Shown here: piece after piece, positions 44,156 to 51,702 of the stretch
How positions within the stretch are numbered: the stretch's first letter is position 1
Layout of the letters: every line of letters begins with the position of its first letter
Source of the DNA: Vicinamibacteria bacterium
Lineage (GTDB): Bacteria > Acidobacteriota > Vicinamibacteria > Fen-336
Assembly: GCA_035570235.1 (NCBI GenBank)
Contig: DATMML010000052.1
Location: forward strand, 1 to 64,000
Direction: 5' to 3'
Length of the DNA stretch: 64,000 nucleotides
The notes under the pieces: generated by a model
Seen by the model: only the letters and a program-made list of their open reading frames with translations
Databases searched by the model: none
Told to the model about the DNA's origin: nothing
Made by a program: the position numbers and the translations under genes

Positions 44156-46864
44156 ATGAGAACCGGAAGAACGACGATGGTCTTGGGGACGTTGTCGTTG
44201 CTTCTCCTTGGCGTCCTCGACGCTCAGGCCCAAAATCTCATTCAGAACCCGGGCTTCACCGGCGGCTTCAGCAACTGGACGATCATTCCTGGTGGGAACT
44301 ACACCGTAGGCTGGGACGGTACGGTTGGAAATGCCGCCCTTGGTGCGGCCCAGGTCACCCTTACGTCCCCGTCCACCACGGACTTCCTTGCCCTCAAGCA
44401 GTGCGTTCCGGTAAGCGGCTCTACGGTCTACGACGTGAGCGGGAGCGGTCGCTATCCCAGCGGGGTCTCCGTGGTACCTGACCTTGCCCTGCTCTTTTCC
44501 TACTTCACGGATGCGGCCTGCACCACCAGCGCTGGAGGGTCGGTGGATAGCCTTCAGCTGACAGGCAGCACAACTCCTGCCGACACCTGGGCGACCTCGA
44601 ACTTTCTACAGGGCATCACGACACCCAGCGGGGCCCACTTCGCGTTGCTCAGGCTCCGGTTCACGACACTCTCGGCCGGTAACTCGTCCGGATGGTTCGA
44701 CGACATCAGCCTTACCCCTACCCCCGTGGCGGACCTCTCGATCACGAAGACGGACGGGCATGAGTCCGCGGTCCCGGGAACGCAGATCACCTACACGATC
44801 GTGGCCTCGAATGCGGGACCGAGCGCGGCGAACGGCGCGACGGTGACGGACACGGTGCCGGGGACGATCACGGGCGTGACCTGGACATGTGTGGCGGCGG
44901 GCGGGGCGACGTGCACGGCGAGCGGGTCGGGGAGCATCTTCCAGGGCGTTAACCTGCCCATGGGAGGGTCGGTGACGTACAGCCTGACGGGTACGATAAG
45001 TCCTTCCGCCACGGGCACGCTCAGCAACACGGCGACGGTGACGCCGCCGTCCGCGGTGTTCGACCCGAACCAGGCGAACAATACCGCCACCGACACGGAC
45101 GCCCTAGTGCAGATGGGCGGAGCTTTGCCGGGGCCCCTTCCCCTGTTGCCGGGCAACAACTGGTGGAACCTCGACATCAGCGCTGCCCCCGTGGACCCGA
45201 ACTCGGCCAACTTCATCACCTTCATCGGCGGCTCCACGCCCGGGCATCCGGACTTCGGGGGAGACGTGTCCCTGGGCAGCGTTAAGATCTACGGGTTCCC
45301 CTACGCGGTGGTGAGCGGCACTCAACCCAAGAAAGCAGTTACGTTCGCGACCCCGGGGGAGAGCGACGGCGTCGACCACTCCAGCGGCCTGAGCTTCCCC
45401 TTCTACCCCATACCGGACCTGGCGATCACGCAGCCCCACTGGATCGAGGCGGGTGATCCCGGCAATGTAGACATCCGCAGTACCGATGACCGGCACCTGC
45501 TGATCGTGGACGCCGACAACAAGTACCTCTACGAGCTCTACAACGTCTTCTACGACACGGGCACCGCGCAGTGGCTGGCCGGCTCGGGGGCCTTCTTCGA
45601 CCTGAACAAGAACCACCGGCGGCCCGAGACCTGGACCTCGGCGGACGCCGCGGGGCTGGCCATGCTCCCGGGACTCGTCCGCTACGAGGAGGCCTTCGGG
45701 GCGGCGGAGATCGGGCACGCCTTCCGGGTCACGTTGCTCACCACGAATGGCTACGTCTATCCCGCGTCCCACTCGGGGGGATCGACGGGCGGCGCCCTTC
45801 CCATGGGGGCACGGCTGCGCCTCAAGGCGGGCAAGGACATCTCCTCCTTCACGCCCGAGGTGCAGAGGATCTTCCGGGCCATGAAGAAGTACGGCCTGAT
45901 CGTCGCCGACAACGGTACCAGCATGTACGTGAGCGGGACTTACGACACCCGCTGGGACAACAGCGTTCTCAACCCCGCTTTCGGCGCCCTGACCGCCAAT
46001 GACTTCGAGGTCGTCCAGCTCGGCTTCGGCGTCCCCACCGAGCTGAAGCTTGCCGATTTCGACGGTGACCGCCAAACCGACCTCGCCGCCTTCCAGTCGT
46101 CCTCGGGGCTGTGGTTCATCAAGCAGTCCTCCACGGGGACGACGACCAGTCTCGGCTATGGCGGCGCGGGGTATGTCCCGGTCCCTGCGGACTACGACGG
46201 GGACGGCAAAGCCGACATTGCGGTCTACCACCCGCCGACGGGGCTGTGGTTCATCCGGTCGTCCTCGACGGGGACCGACTCGGTGACGGGATTCGGGGGC
46301 TCGGGCTACGCGCCGGTGCGGGGCGATTTCGACGGGGACGGCAAGGCGGACCTCGCGGTCTTCCACGATGCGACCGGGCTCTGGTTCATCAAGAACTCGT
46401 CGACGGGGGCGGTGGTGACGGTGGGGTACGGGGGCACGGGGTACATCCCGGTTCCCGGCGACTACGACGGCGACGGCAAGACGGACATCGCCGTCTATCA
46501 CCCGCCCACGGGGCTTTGGTTCATCCGGAACTCGTCGACCCTGGCCACGACCACGGTCGGGTTCGGGGGCACGGGCTACACCCCGGTGCGGGGGGACTTC
46601 GACGGCGACGGCAAGAACGACATCGCGGTCTTCAACAATGCCAGCGGCCTCTGGTTCATCAAGCAGTCCCTGACCAACTCCGTCCTTACCCTTGGCTTCG
46701 GGGGGTCGGCCTACACCCCGGTGCCGGCGGACTTCGACGCGGATGGGCAGACCGACATTGCCGTCTACCACCAGCCCACCGGCCTTTGGTTCATCCGCCA
46801 ATCGACCACGGGGAACACGGTCAGCATGACCTTTGGCGGGCCGGGCTACGTGCCGGTGAACTGA
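44156..46864 (+). CDS. Secreted multi-domain protein with DUF11 and six FG-GAP repeats (copy C)
   Basis: The 902-residue protein has a signal peptide (TLSLLLLGVLDAQA), a carbohydrate-binding-like beta domain (LIQNPGFTGGFSNWTI, about 28-185), and a DUF11-type adhesin domain (DLSITKTDG, VTDTVPGTI, about 190-320). A ~300-residue domain follows (NNWWNLDISAAPVDPNSANF, then RPETWTSADAAGLAMLPGLV) that I recognise as a recurrent but uncharacterised secreted domain. Six FG-GAP repeats (634-902) end the protein. ATG 44156 gives the signal peptide. Extracellular adhesion or glycan binding is the best guess; enzyme activity in the middle domain is possible. Confidence 0.85.
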   Translation: MRTGRTTMVLGTLSLLLLGVLDAQAQNLIQNPGFTGGFSNWTIIPGGNYTVGWDGTVGNAALGAAQVTLTSPSTTDFLALKQCVPVSGSTVYDVSGSGRYPSGVSVVPDLALLFSYFTDAACTTSAGGSVDSLQLTGSTTPADTWATSNFLQGITTPSGAHFALLRLRFTTLSAGNSSGWFDDISLTPTPVADLSITKTDGHESAVPGTQITYTIVASNAGPSAANGATVTDTVPGTITGVTWTCVAAGGATCTASGSGSIFQGVNLPMGGSVTYSLTGTISPSATGTLSNTATVTPPSAVFDPNQANNTATDTDALVQMGGALPGPLPLLPGNNWWNLDISAAPVDPNSANFITFIGGSTPGHPDFGGDVSLGSVKIYGFPYAVVSGTQPKKAVTFATPGESDGVDHSSGLSFPFYPIPDLAITQPHWIEAGDPGNVDIRSTDDRHLLIVDADNKYLYELYNVFYDTGTAQWLAGSGAFFDLNKNHRRPETWTSADAAGLAMLPGLVRYEEAFGAAEIGHAFRVTLLTTNGYVYPASHSGGSTGGALPMGARLRLKAGKDISSFTPEVQRIFRAMKKYGLIVADNGTSMYVSGTYDTRWDNSVLNPAFGALTANDFEVVQLGFGVPTELKLADFDGDRQTDLAAFQSSSGLWFIKQSSTGTTTSLGYGGAGYVPVPADYDGDGKADIAVYHPPTGLWFIRSSSTGTDSVTGFGGSGYAPVRGDFDGDGKADLAVFHDATGLWFIKNSSTGAVVTVGYGGTGYIPVPGDYDGDGKTDIAVYHPPTGLWFIRNSSTLATTTVGFGGTGYTPVRGDFDGDGKNDIAVFNNASGLWFIKQSLTNSVLTLGFGGSAYTPVPADFDADGQTDIAVYHQPTGLWFIRQSTTGNTVSMTFGGPGYVPVN
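46055..46861 (+). repeat. Six-unit FG-GAP repeat array (C)
   Basis: Six units of about 135 bases encode residues 634-902. Units 2-4 are closest to units 2-3 of copy B (shared HDATGLWFIK and STGAVVTVG). Confidence 0.85.
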
Positions 46865-46883
46865 TCCTCAAGAACCTGACTTG

Positions 46884-46917
46884 CTCCGGGCTCACGGGCG
46901 TTGCCCCGGGCCCGGAG
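46884..46917 (+). terminator. Possible terminator after copy C
   Basis: CTCCGGGC and GCCCGGAG form an 8-base stem with an 18-base loop, starting 19 bases after the stop. The following bases (TGAGAGTCTTCTT) are only moderately T-rich, so the call is weak. Confidence 0.35.
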
Positions 46918-47230
46918 TGAGAGTCTTCTTGGCTTTAGGCGCGGCCTGCCCTGAGTTGAGCCGCCGGGAACGCAGCTTGCCCTGGCCACGACGGGGGTTC
47001 CGCTCCATCGCAGGCGTCAACGTTGCGCGTTCTGCCGGTGCTCGGGGCGCGGGGTGGCAATCACGTCGCGCCTGGCCAGCCGTCCCTCGCGATGTGCCCC
47101 TCCAAGGGTTCACCCGGGCGGTCTTCTTGCCGGCACCGAGAACCGAGCCTAGAAAGCGGTCTTAGGAGTCCAGGATTCGGTCCCGGGCGACAGCACGTCG
47201 CGGTCCGCTTTGCCCTGGGAGGCGCGGCGG

Positions 47231-47265
47231 CAAAAGTAAGGGCCGGAGTCGCCTCCGGCCCTTAC
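47231..47265 (-). terminator. Rho-independent terminator of the 47286 gene
   Basis: A perfect 13-base stem (47236-47248 with 47253-47265) and a four-base loop are followed on the minus strand by TTTT. It lies 20 bases past the stop of the leftward gene, as expected. Confidence 0.85.
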
Positions 47266-47285
47266 CCTAGGCTTCGTGAAGGCGT

Positions 47286-48800
47286 TTAGCGGCCGCCGGA
47301 GCGTCCGTTTTCGTCGTGATGATCGCCATCTCCATCGTCCTCGCTGTGGCCGACGTTGGTGCTGGCATCGAGGATGGCTTGATCCGCGTGCAAGCTTATG
47401 CGCCCGATGGTGCGGTAGTCGCCCAGGCCATTCTTGGGTTTGGGGGTGTGATAGCCGGCGAAGAAGACGGTCAGGTCACGATGGCCCGAGAGAGTGGCGC
47501 TCGGAGCATAGACCCGGCCGGCCAAGAAGCCGCTCGTTTGGCCGCCAACCGGCGTGGTCGCCGGAAAGGTGATGCTGGTGCCGGTGCCGCCGCCAAAGAC
47601 GGGCCGGCCGCTCGCATCCACGGTCACGGTATAAGGCATAGTGGAGAGGACCGGATTGTTGGGGCCGTTGACCACCTTCCAATTGAGAAGGTCGGTGGAT
47701 TCGGCGTAGCCAATGAAGCGGAAGGCGTCGGAGTCGCCGTCGATGCAGCCCCCGCCTGAGTAGAGCAGGCCGAACCGGCCCCCCTCCAGCTTGAGGACGG
47801 TGCCCGCCGTGGCCAGCCAGCGCGTGCCGGAAGCGGTGACGTCCGTCGGATCGTGCAAACCCAGGAGGGGGCCGTCATCCGTGAAGTGGACGCCGTCCGT
47901 CGTCTCGGCCAGGCGCAGGTAGGTGATGTCGTCGTTCACGCCCGTTCCAAAAAGGTTGTTCGCGTAATAGGGGGCCCAGTAGGTGTTGCACTGCTGGGAG
48001 GCGGGCAGCGCCGTCGGCCCCGTGATGTCCCCGTTGAGGATCTTCTGTTCGTAGATGATCTTCACGGGCCAGGTTCCGGGGACCACGCCCAGAATGCCAT
48101 CCGGGTTGATGAGGCCGTGGGTGTGGAACGCGATCTCGGGAAAATCGTTGGTGTCGGTGGGGCCGTCGTCGGCGGCGGGGGCGCCGTTCAGGGGCAAGCC
48201 CGGCTGCGGCGTCAGTTCGTGGATGTACAAGTCGTCGACGTCGATGTGGCCGACCGCGCGGTCCAGAGTGTAGAGGTAGGTGTGGCCGGCGATCTTGAGA
48301 ATGAACTGGTGGCCCTGGCCGTCATCGTCGCCGTTGTCGTCGTTGTTGCCGTCGTTCTTGTTGTCCTTGTCTCCGTCGGGGTCCTTCTGGAGCTGGTTGG
48401 GGCACGTGGGGCGAAGCTCGAGAACCTCCTGCTGGAAGTTCCAGGTGATCCCCGCGTCATCGGAAGAGGCGGCCACGACGGCCTCGTTGGTGTCCTTTGG
48501 GCGGTAGTCAAAGTAGCCCTGCAGGTGACGGCCATGGCCGTTGATGAACGGGAAGTAGTAGGGCTGCATGCGCTCGATCGCGGGGTTGGGGATCTGCTTG
48601 CCGTTCGCATCGCAATAGCCTGCGGACTTCAATCCCACGGCGGCGCCGGACTGTTCGAGCGTCCAGGGGCCGCCGCTCACATAGGTTTCCGTCGGGGCTC
48701 CGTTCCGCGTCCAGCGCACGTGGTCCTGCTGGGCCCAGGATGCGGGAGCCATGAGAATCAGGGGAACGAGGGCCGCGGCGGGGAATGGGACCTTGTTCAT
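47286..48800 (-). CDS. Secreted beta-propeller-like protein with Asp-rich insert
   Basis: The 504-residue protein has a signal peptide (AAALVPLILMAPASWA). It contains an Asp-box (SDDAGITW, 113-120), an Asp/Asn/Gly-rich insert (140-161) that is probably calcium-binding, and repeated GTWP/RWLATAG/GRFGLLYSGGG strands. This suggests a five-bladed propeller of the GH43/BNR type. No catalytic triad can be assigned by eye. ATG 48800 follows AAAGGA. The very acidic C-terminal tail (about 485-504, DDGDGDHHDENGR) is odd. It is monocistronic with its own terminator. It may bind or cleave a polysaccharide. Confidence 0.75.
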   Translation of the reverse strand: MNKVPFPAAALVPLILMAPASWAQQDHVRWTRNGAPTETYVSGGPWTLEQSGAAVGLKSAGYCDANGKQIPNPAIERMQPYYFPFINGHGRHLQGYFDYRPKDTNEAVVAASSDDAGITWNFQQEVLELRPTCPNQLQKDPDGDKDNKNDGNNDDNGDDDGQGHQFILKIAGHTYLYTLDRAVGHIDVDDLYIHELTPQPGLPLNGAPAADDGPTDTNDFPEIAFHTHGLINPDGILGVVPGTWPVKIIYEQKILNGDITGPTALPASQQCNTYWAPYYANNLFGTGVNDDITYLRLAETTDGVHFTDDGPLLGLHDPTDVTASGTRWLATAGTVLKLEGGRFGLLYSGGGCIDGDSDAFRFIGYAESTDLLNWKVVNGPNNPVLSTMPYTVTVDASGRPVFGGGTGTSITFPATTPVGGQTSGFLAGRVYAPSATLSGHRDLTVFFAGYHTPKPKNGLGDYRTIGRISLHADQAILDASTNVGHSEDDGDGDHHDENGRSGGR

Positions 48801-49043
48801 GGAATCATCCTTTCCGGTTTGTGCGAGATGCCCTGGCGACGGTCCGTCCGTCCCAGAGTGGGGAGAGTCTTTCTGGGCCGGGTGACAGCCAGGTGACGAG
48901 GCGGTCCCTTCCCCACGACATTCGGGGAGGTCGAACCTGGTGTGTGATGCGCCTCTCTCCAACCGGCCAGGGATCGCACGCCCGGAACTGTCTCTCGCCG
49001 GGTCGTGCCGGTGGGGGGGAAGGCCCGCTCGCGGAGGAGGGTC

Positions 49044-50804
49044 TTAGGGCGAGGTTCCGCCGGCCTCGGGGAGACTCGGCGTCGCCTGGGGCTGCAGGCG
49101 CACGAAGAGGAAATCGCGGTCCGGGCTCAAAAAGCCCTCTTCCCGTCCGCCCGCCGCCAGGGCCAGGCGCAGTCCTTCCCCCCCGTCCTCGTAGGCCTTG
49201 CGGTTCAGGATCAGTCCCGCGAAGCCGAAGCCCTCCAGCTCGCTGGCCATATGCTCCGGCGGGAGCTCCTCCACGCGGCGCTGCCACTCCTCCCGCGGCC
49301 GCCCTTTGTCGGAGCCGTAGCTGAAGCGGAGGCGGTCGGCAAAGAGATAGGGGCGGAGGTGCTCGTAGTCGACGGCCTTGCGGACGCGGGCCCCCTCCGG
49401 ATAGTCCACGACGGGGAGCATGAAGAGCATGGCTCCCGCGGGCAGCGCGGCCTCCAGGGACCGCACGAAGGCCCGGTCCGAGTCGATCGTCCGGCGAGCC
49501 TCCGCCACCTGTGCGGCCGGGCTCCCCGGGGGGCGCTGATCGAGAAGGGCCACGCCCGTGGCCAGCGCGGCCGCGAGTACGCTCCAGCCCCGCCGGCGCG
49601 CGAAGGGCGCTCGCGAAAGACGGCCCACCGACCACAGGAGGACGAGGGCCAGGATCCAGATGCTGTAGCGGCTGGTAGCCCGGAACCAGACGAAGCCGAG
49701 GGTGCCCAAAAGGCCGTTCATGCCACCGACAACGGAGTAGGCGAGGATCCAGGCCAGGGCGAGGAGGGCCGGGGGCACCGCGCCCCTCCTCCGTTGGAGG
49801 TGACCGCGGAAGGCGGAGACGCACATCCCGAGAAGCCCGAGCAGGCCGGCCAGGCCCAGGTAGGCCGAGCCCATCTCGCCCCGGTAGAGGGCTCCCTGCG
49901 CGTAGCCGGCGGCGAGGGGGTTGGGGAGAAGGCCCCATCCGGGCGCGGGCAGCAGGAGCTCGATGGGCTTCAAGGCATAGCGCTCCAGGTTCCCGTAGGG
50001 CCGGAGCAGGTTCGGGAGGCCTGGGCCGTGGGCGGCCCGGTAGGCGAGCATATTGGCGTTGTCGAGAAGGACGGCCCCCCCGAGCGCGAGGAGGAGCAGC
50101 CAGGGGCCGAGGGCGAGTCTCCGTTTCCCTCCGCGCAGGAAGGGGGCCAGGCCGGCGAGGGCGAGAAACTGGGCGAGGAGGCCCGCGTAGTAGATGTTGT
50201 GGAGCCCGGCCACCACCACCACGAGGAGGCCGATCCAGAACCGCGGGGAGGGGACGGGGATCCCCCGCGGGCTAAAGCCCCAGCTCACGACGAGGATCGC
50301 GAGGGGGATGGGCCAGCAGTAGCTCAGGGTGAGGTGGTCGAGCCCGCGGTAGAAGAGGAAGGGCGAGAAGGCGAACACCGCCCCCCCCGCCAGGGCCCAC
50401 TCCGGCCGGGCCCTGAAGTAGCGGGCCACGCCGTAAAAGGAGCAGCCCGCCAGCACGTGGGCGAGAAGGAGGACGAGGTTTGCGGCCGCGAAGAGGCCGA
50501 GGCCGCGGGCGAGCACGCCCGCGAGCCAGAGTTGGAGCTTGTGCTGTCTCAGGAAATCGTTCCAGTTCGCGCCGAAGGGCGCGTTCAGCTCGGGGACGGT
50601 GATAGGGACGAAGGGCACCACGTGGCCGTCTCGGGCGGCCTTCAAGGTGGCGAGGACGAACCAACCGTCGCCCTGATAGCTCACGGGGGTGGTCCAGGCC
50701 ACGCGGTTCGTGCGGCCGTAGGCGAGGCACCAGACGAGGGCGAGGCCGGCGGCGAGCAGGCCCGCCAAGAGCAGATCCCGCTTCCAGGCGCGGTGCGCTC
50801 GCAT
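49044..50804 (-). CDS. Polytopic membrane protein, GT-C-like
   Basis: The 586-residue protein has about ten hydrophobic segments over the first ~430 residues. The first large loop has SYQGDGWFVLATLKAARDGH and ELNAPFGANWNDFLRQHKLQ, with acidic residues placed as in GT-C enzymes. A soluble ~150-residue C-terminus follows. ATG 50804 comes 11 bases after the livH stop, so it is the last gene of the leftward liv operon or transcribed with it. The function is unknown; a lipid-linked sugar transferase is the best guess. Confidence 0.75.
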   Translation of the reverse strand: MRAHRAWKRDLLLAGLLAAGLALVWCLAYGRTNRVAWTTPVSYQGDGWFVLATLKAARDGHVVPFVPITVPELNAPFGANWNDFLRQHKLQLWLAGVLARGLGLFAAANLVLLLAHVLAGCSFYGVARYFRARPEWALAGGAVFAFSPFLFYRGLDHLTLSYCWPIPLAILVVSWGFSPRGIPVPSPRFWIGLLVVVVAGLHNIYYAGLLAQFLALAGLAPFLRGGKRRLALGPWLLLLALGGAVLLDNANMLAYRAAHGPGLPNLLRPYGNLERYALKPIELLLPAPGWGLLPNPLAAGYAQGALYRGEMGSAYLGLAGLLGLLGMCVSAFRGHLQRRRGAVPPALLALAWILAYSVVGGMNGLLGTLGFVWFRATSRYSIWILALVLLWSVGRLSRAPFARRRGWSVLAAALATGVALLDQRPPGSPAAQVAEARRTIDSDRAFVRSLEAALPAGAMLFMLPVVDYPEGARVRKAVDYEHLRPYLFADRLRFSYGSDKGRPREEWQRRVEELPPEHMASELEGFGFAGLILNRKAYEDGGEGLRLALAAGGREEGFLSPDRDFLFVRLQPQATPSLPEAGGTSP

Positions 50805-50815
50805 GGGAAGCGAGC

Positions 50816-51697
50816 CTACACCCGTTCCCTGAACTCGCGGCCCAGAAGGCCTTCCGGCCGGACCAGCAGGACCACCAGGATGACGAGGAAGGCGAGCGAG
50901 TTCTTGAACTCGATGGACAGGTAGGCTCCGGTCAGGCTCTCGGCCACGCCCAGGAGGAGCCCTCCCGCCAGGGCGCCGGGCAGGCTGTTGAGGCCGCCCA
51001 GGGTCGCGGCCGCGAATCCCTTCAGGAACGGGTCCAGCATGAAGAAGGGATCCAGGAAGACCTGGGCGGCCAGGAAGAGGCCCGCTACCGCGGCCAGGGC
51101 CGAGGCCAGACCCCAGGTCAGGGCCAGTACCCTTCGGACGGGCAGGCCCAGCGTCTGGGCCGCGGGCAGGTTCTCGGAGAGGGCGCGGAGGGCGAGTCCG
51201 AGGCGTGTCTTTTGGACGGCCAGGAACAGGAGGAGGGCCCCGAGAAGCCCGGTGAGGAGGGCAGCCAGGGAGAGGGGGCTCACCAAGATGGGCCCGAGGG
51301 CAACGGTCGCGCGGTCGGAGAGGGGAAACGGGAACCGCTCGGGCTCGGCCGGCCACCGGTACAGGACGAGCCCGTGGATGATCTGGGAGAGGGCGAGGGT
51401 GAGGATCAGCTGCGAGAACAGGGTTGCCCCCCGGCGCTGGGCGGGGACGAGGACGCCCAGGTAGAAGGCGACGGCCACGAGCGCCGAGGTCAAGAGGCCG
51501 CCTGCCGCCGCGACCGCGAAGGCGTGCCCGCTCCGGGCCAGGCTGAAGGTCACGAACGTGCCCAGGGTCGCGACCTCTCCATGGGCGAAATTCAGCACCC
51601 GCGTGCCGCGGTAGATGAGGACGAGACCGAGGGCCACGAGGGCGTAGAGGCTCCCGAGGGAGAGGCCGGCGATCAGGAACTGGAGGAGGCGGTCCAT
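50816..51697 (-). CDS. livH: Branched-chain amino-acid ABC transporter permease LivH
   Basis: The 293-residue permease has the LivH pattern: LSLGSLYALVALGLVLIYRG, VLNFAHGEVATLGTFVTFSL, TRLGLALRALSENLPAAQTL and a final RPEGLLGREF. About eight hydrophobic segments are present. The start at 51697 is five bases after the livF-livM stop. It forms half of the channel; the other half is the LivM part of the neighbour. The substrate may be a branched-chain amino acid or a related small molecule. Confidence 0.92.
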   Translation of the reverse strand: MDRLLQFLIAGLSLGSLYALVALGLVLIYRGTRVLNFAHGEVATLGTFVTFSLARSGHAFAVAAAGGLLTSALVAVAFYLGVLVPAQRRGATLFSQLILTLALSQIIHGLVLYRWPAEPERFPFPLSDRATVALGPILVSPLSLAALLTGLLGALLLFLAVQKTRLGLALRALSENLPAAQTLGLPVRRVLALTWGLASALAAVAGLFLAAQVFLDPFFMLDPFLKGFAAATLGGLNSLPGALAGGLLLGVAESLTGAYLSIEFKNSLAFLVILVVLLVRPEGLLGREFRERV

Positions 51698-51702
51698 GAG
51701 CT

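Larger units (their letters stand above)
46865..47285. other. Convergent intergenic region
   Basis: About 420 bases lie between two convergent genes. They hold two possible terminators, one for each gene, and no convincing coding frame. Confidence 0.55.

Noticed and set aside
49005-50924. Rightward 639-residue frame opposite the membrane protein
   Set aside because: It is antisense shadow. The leftward gene has ordered membrane segments.
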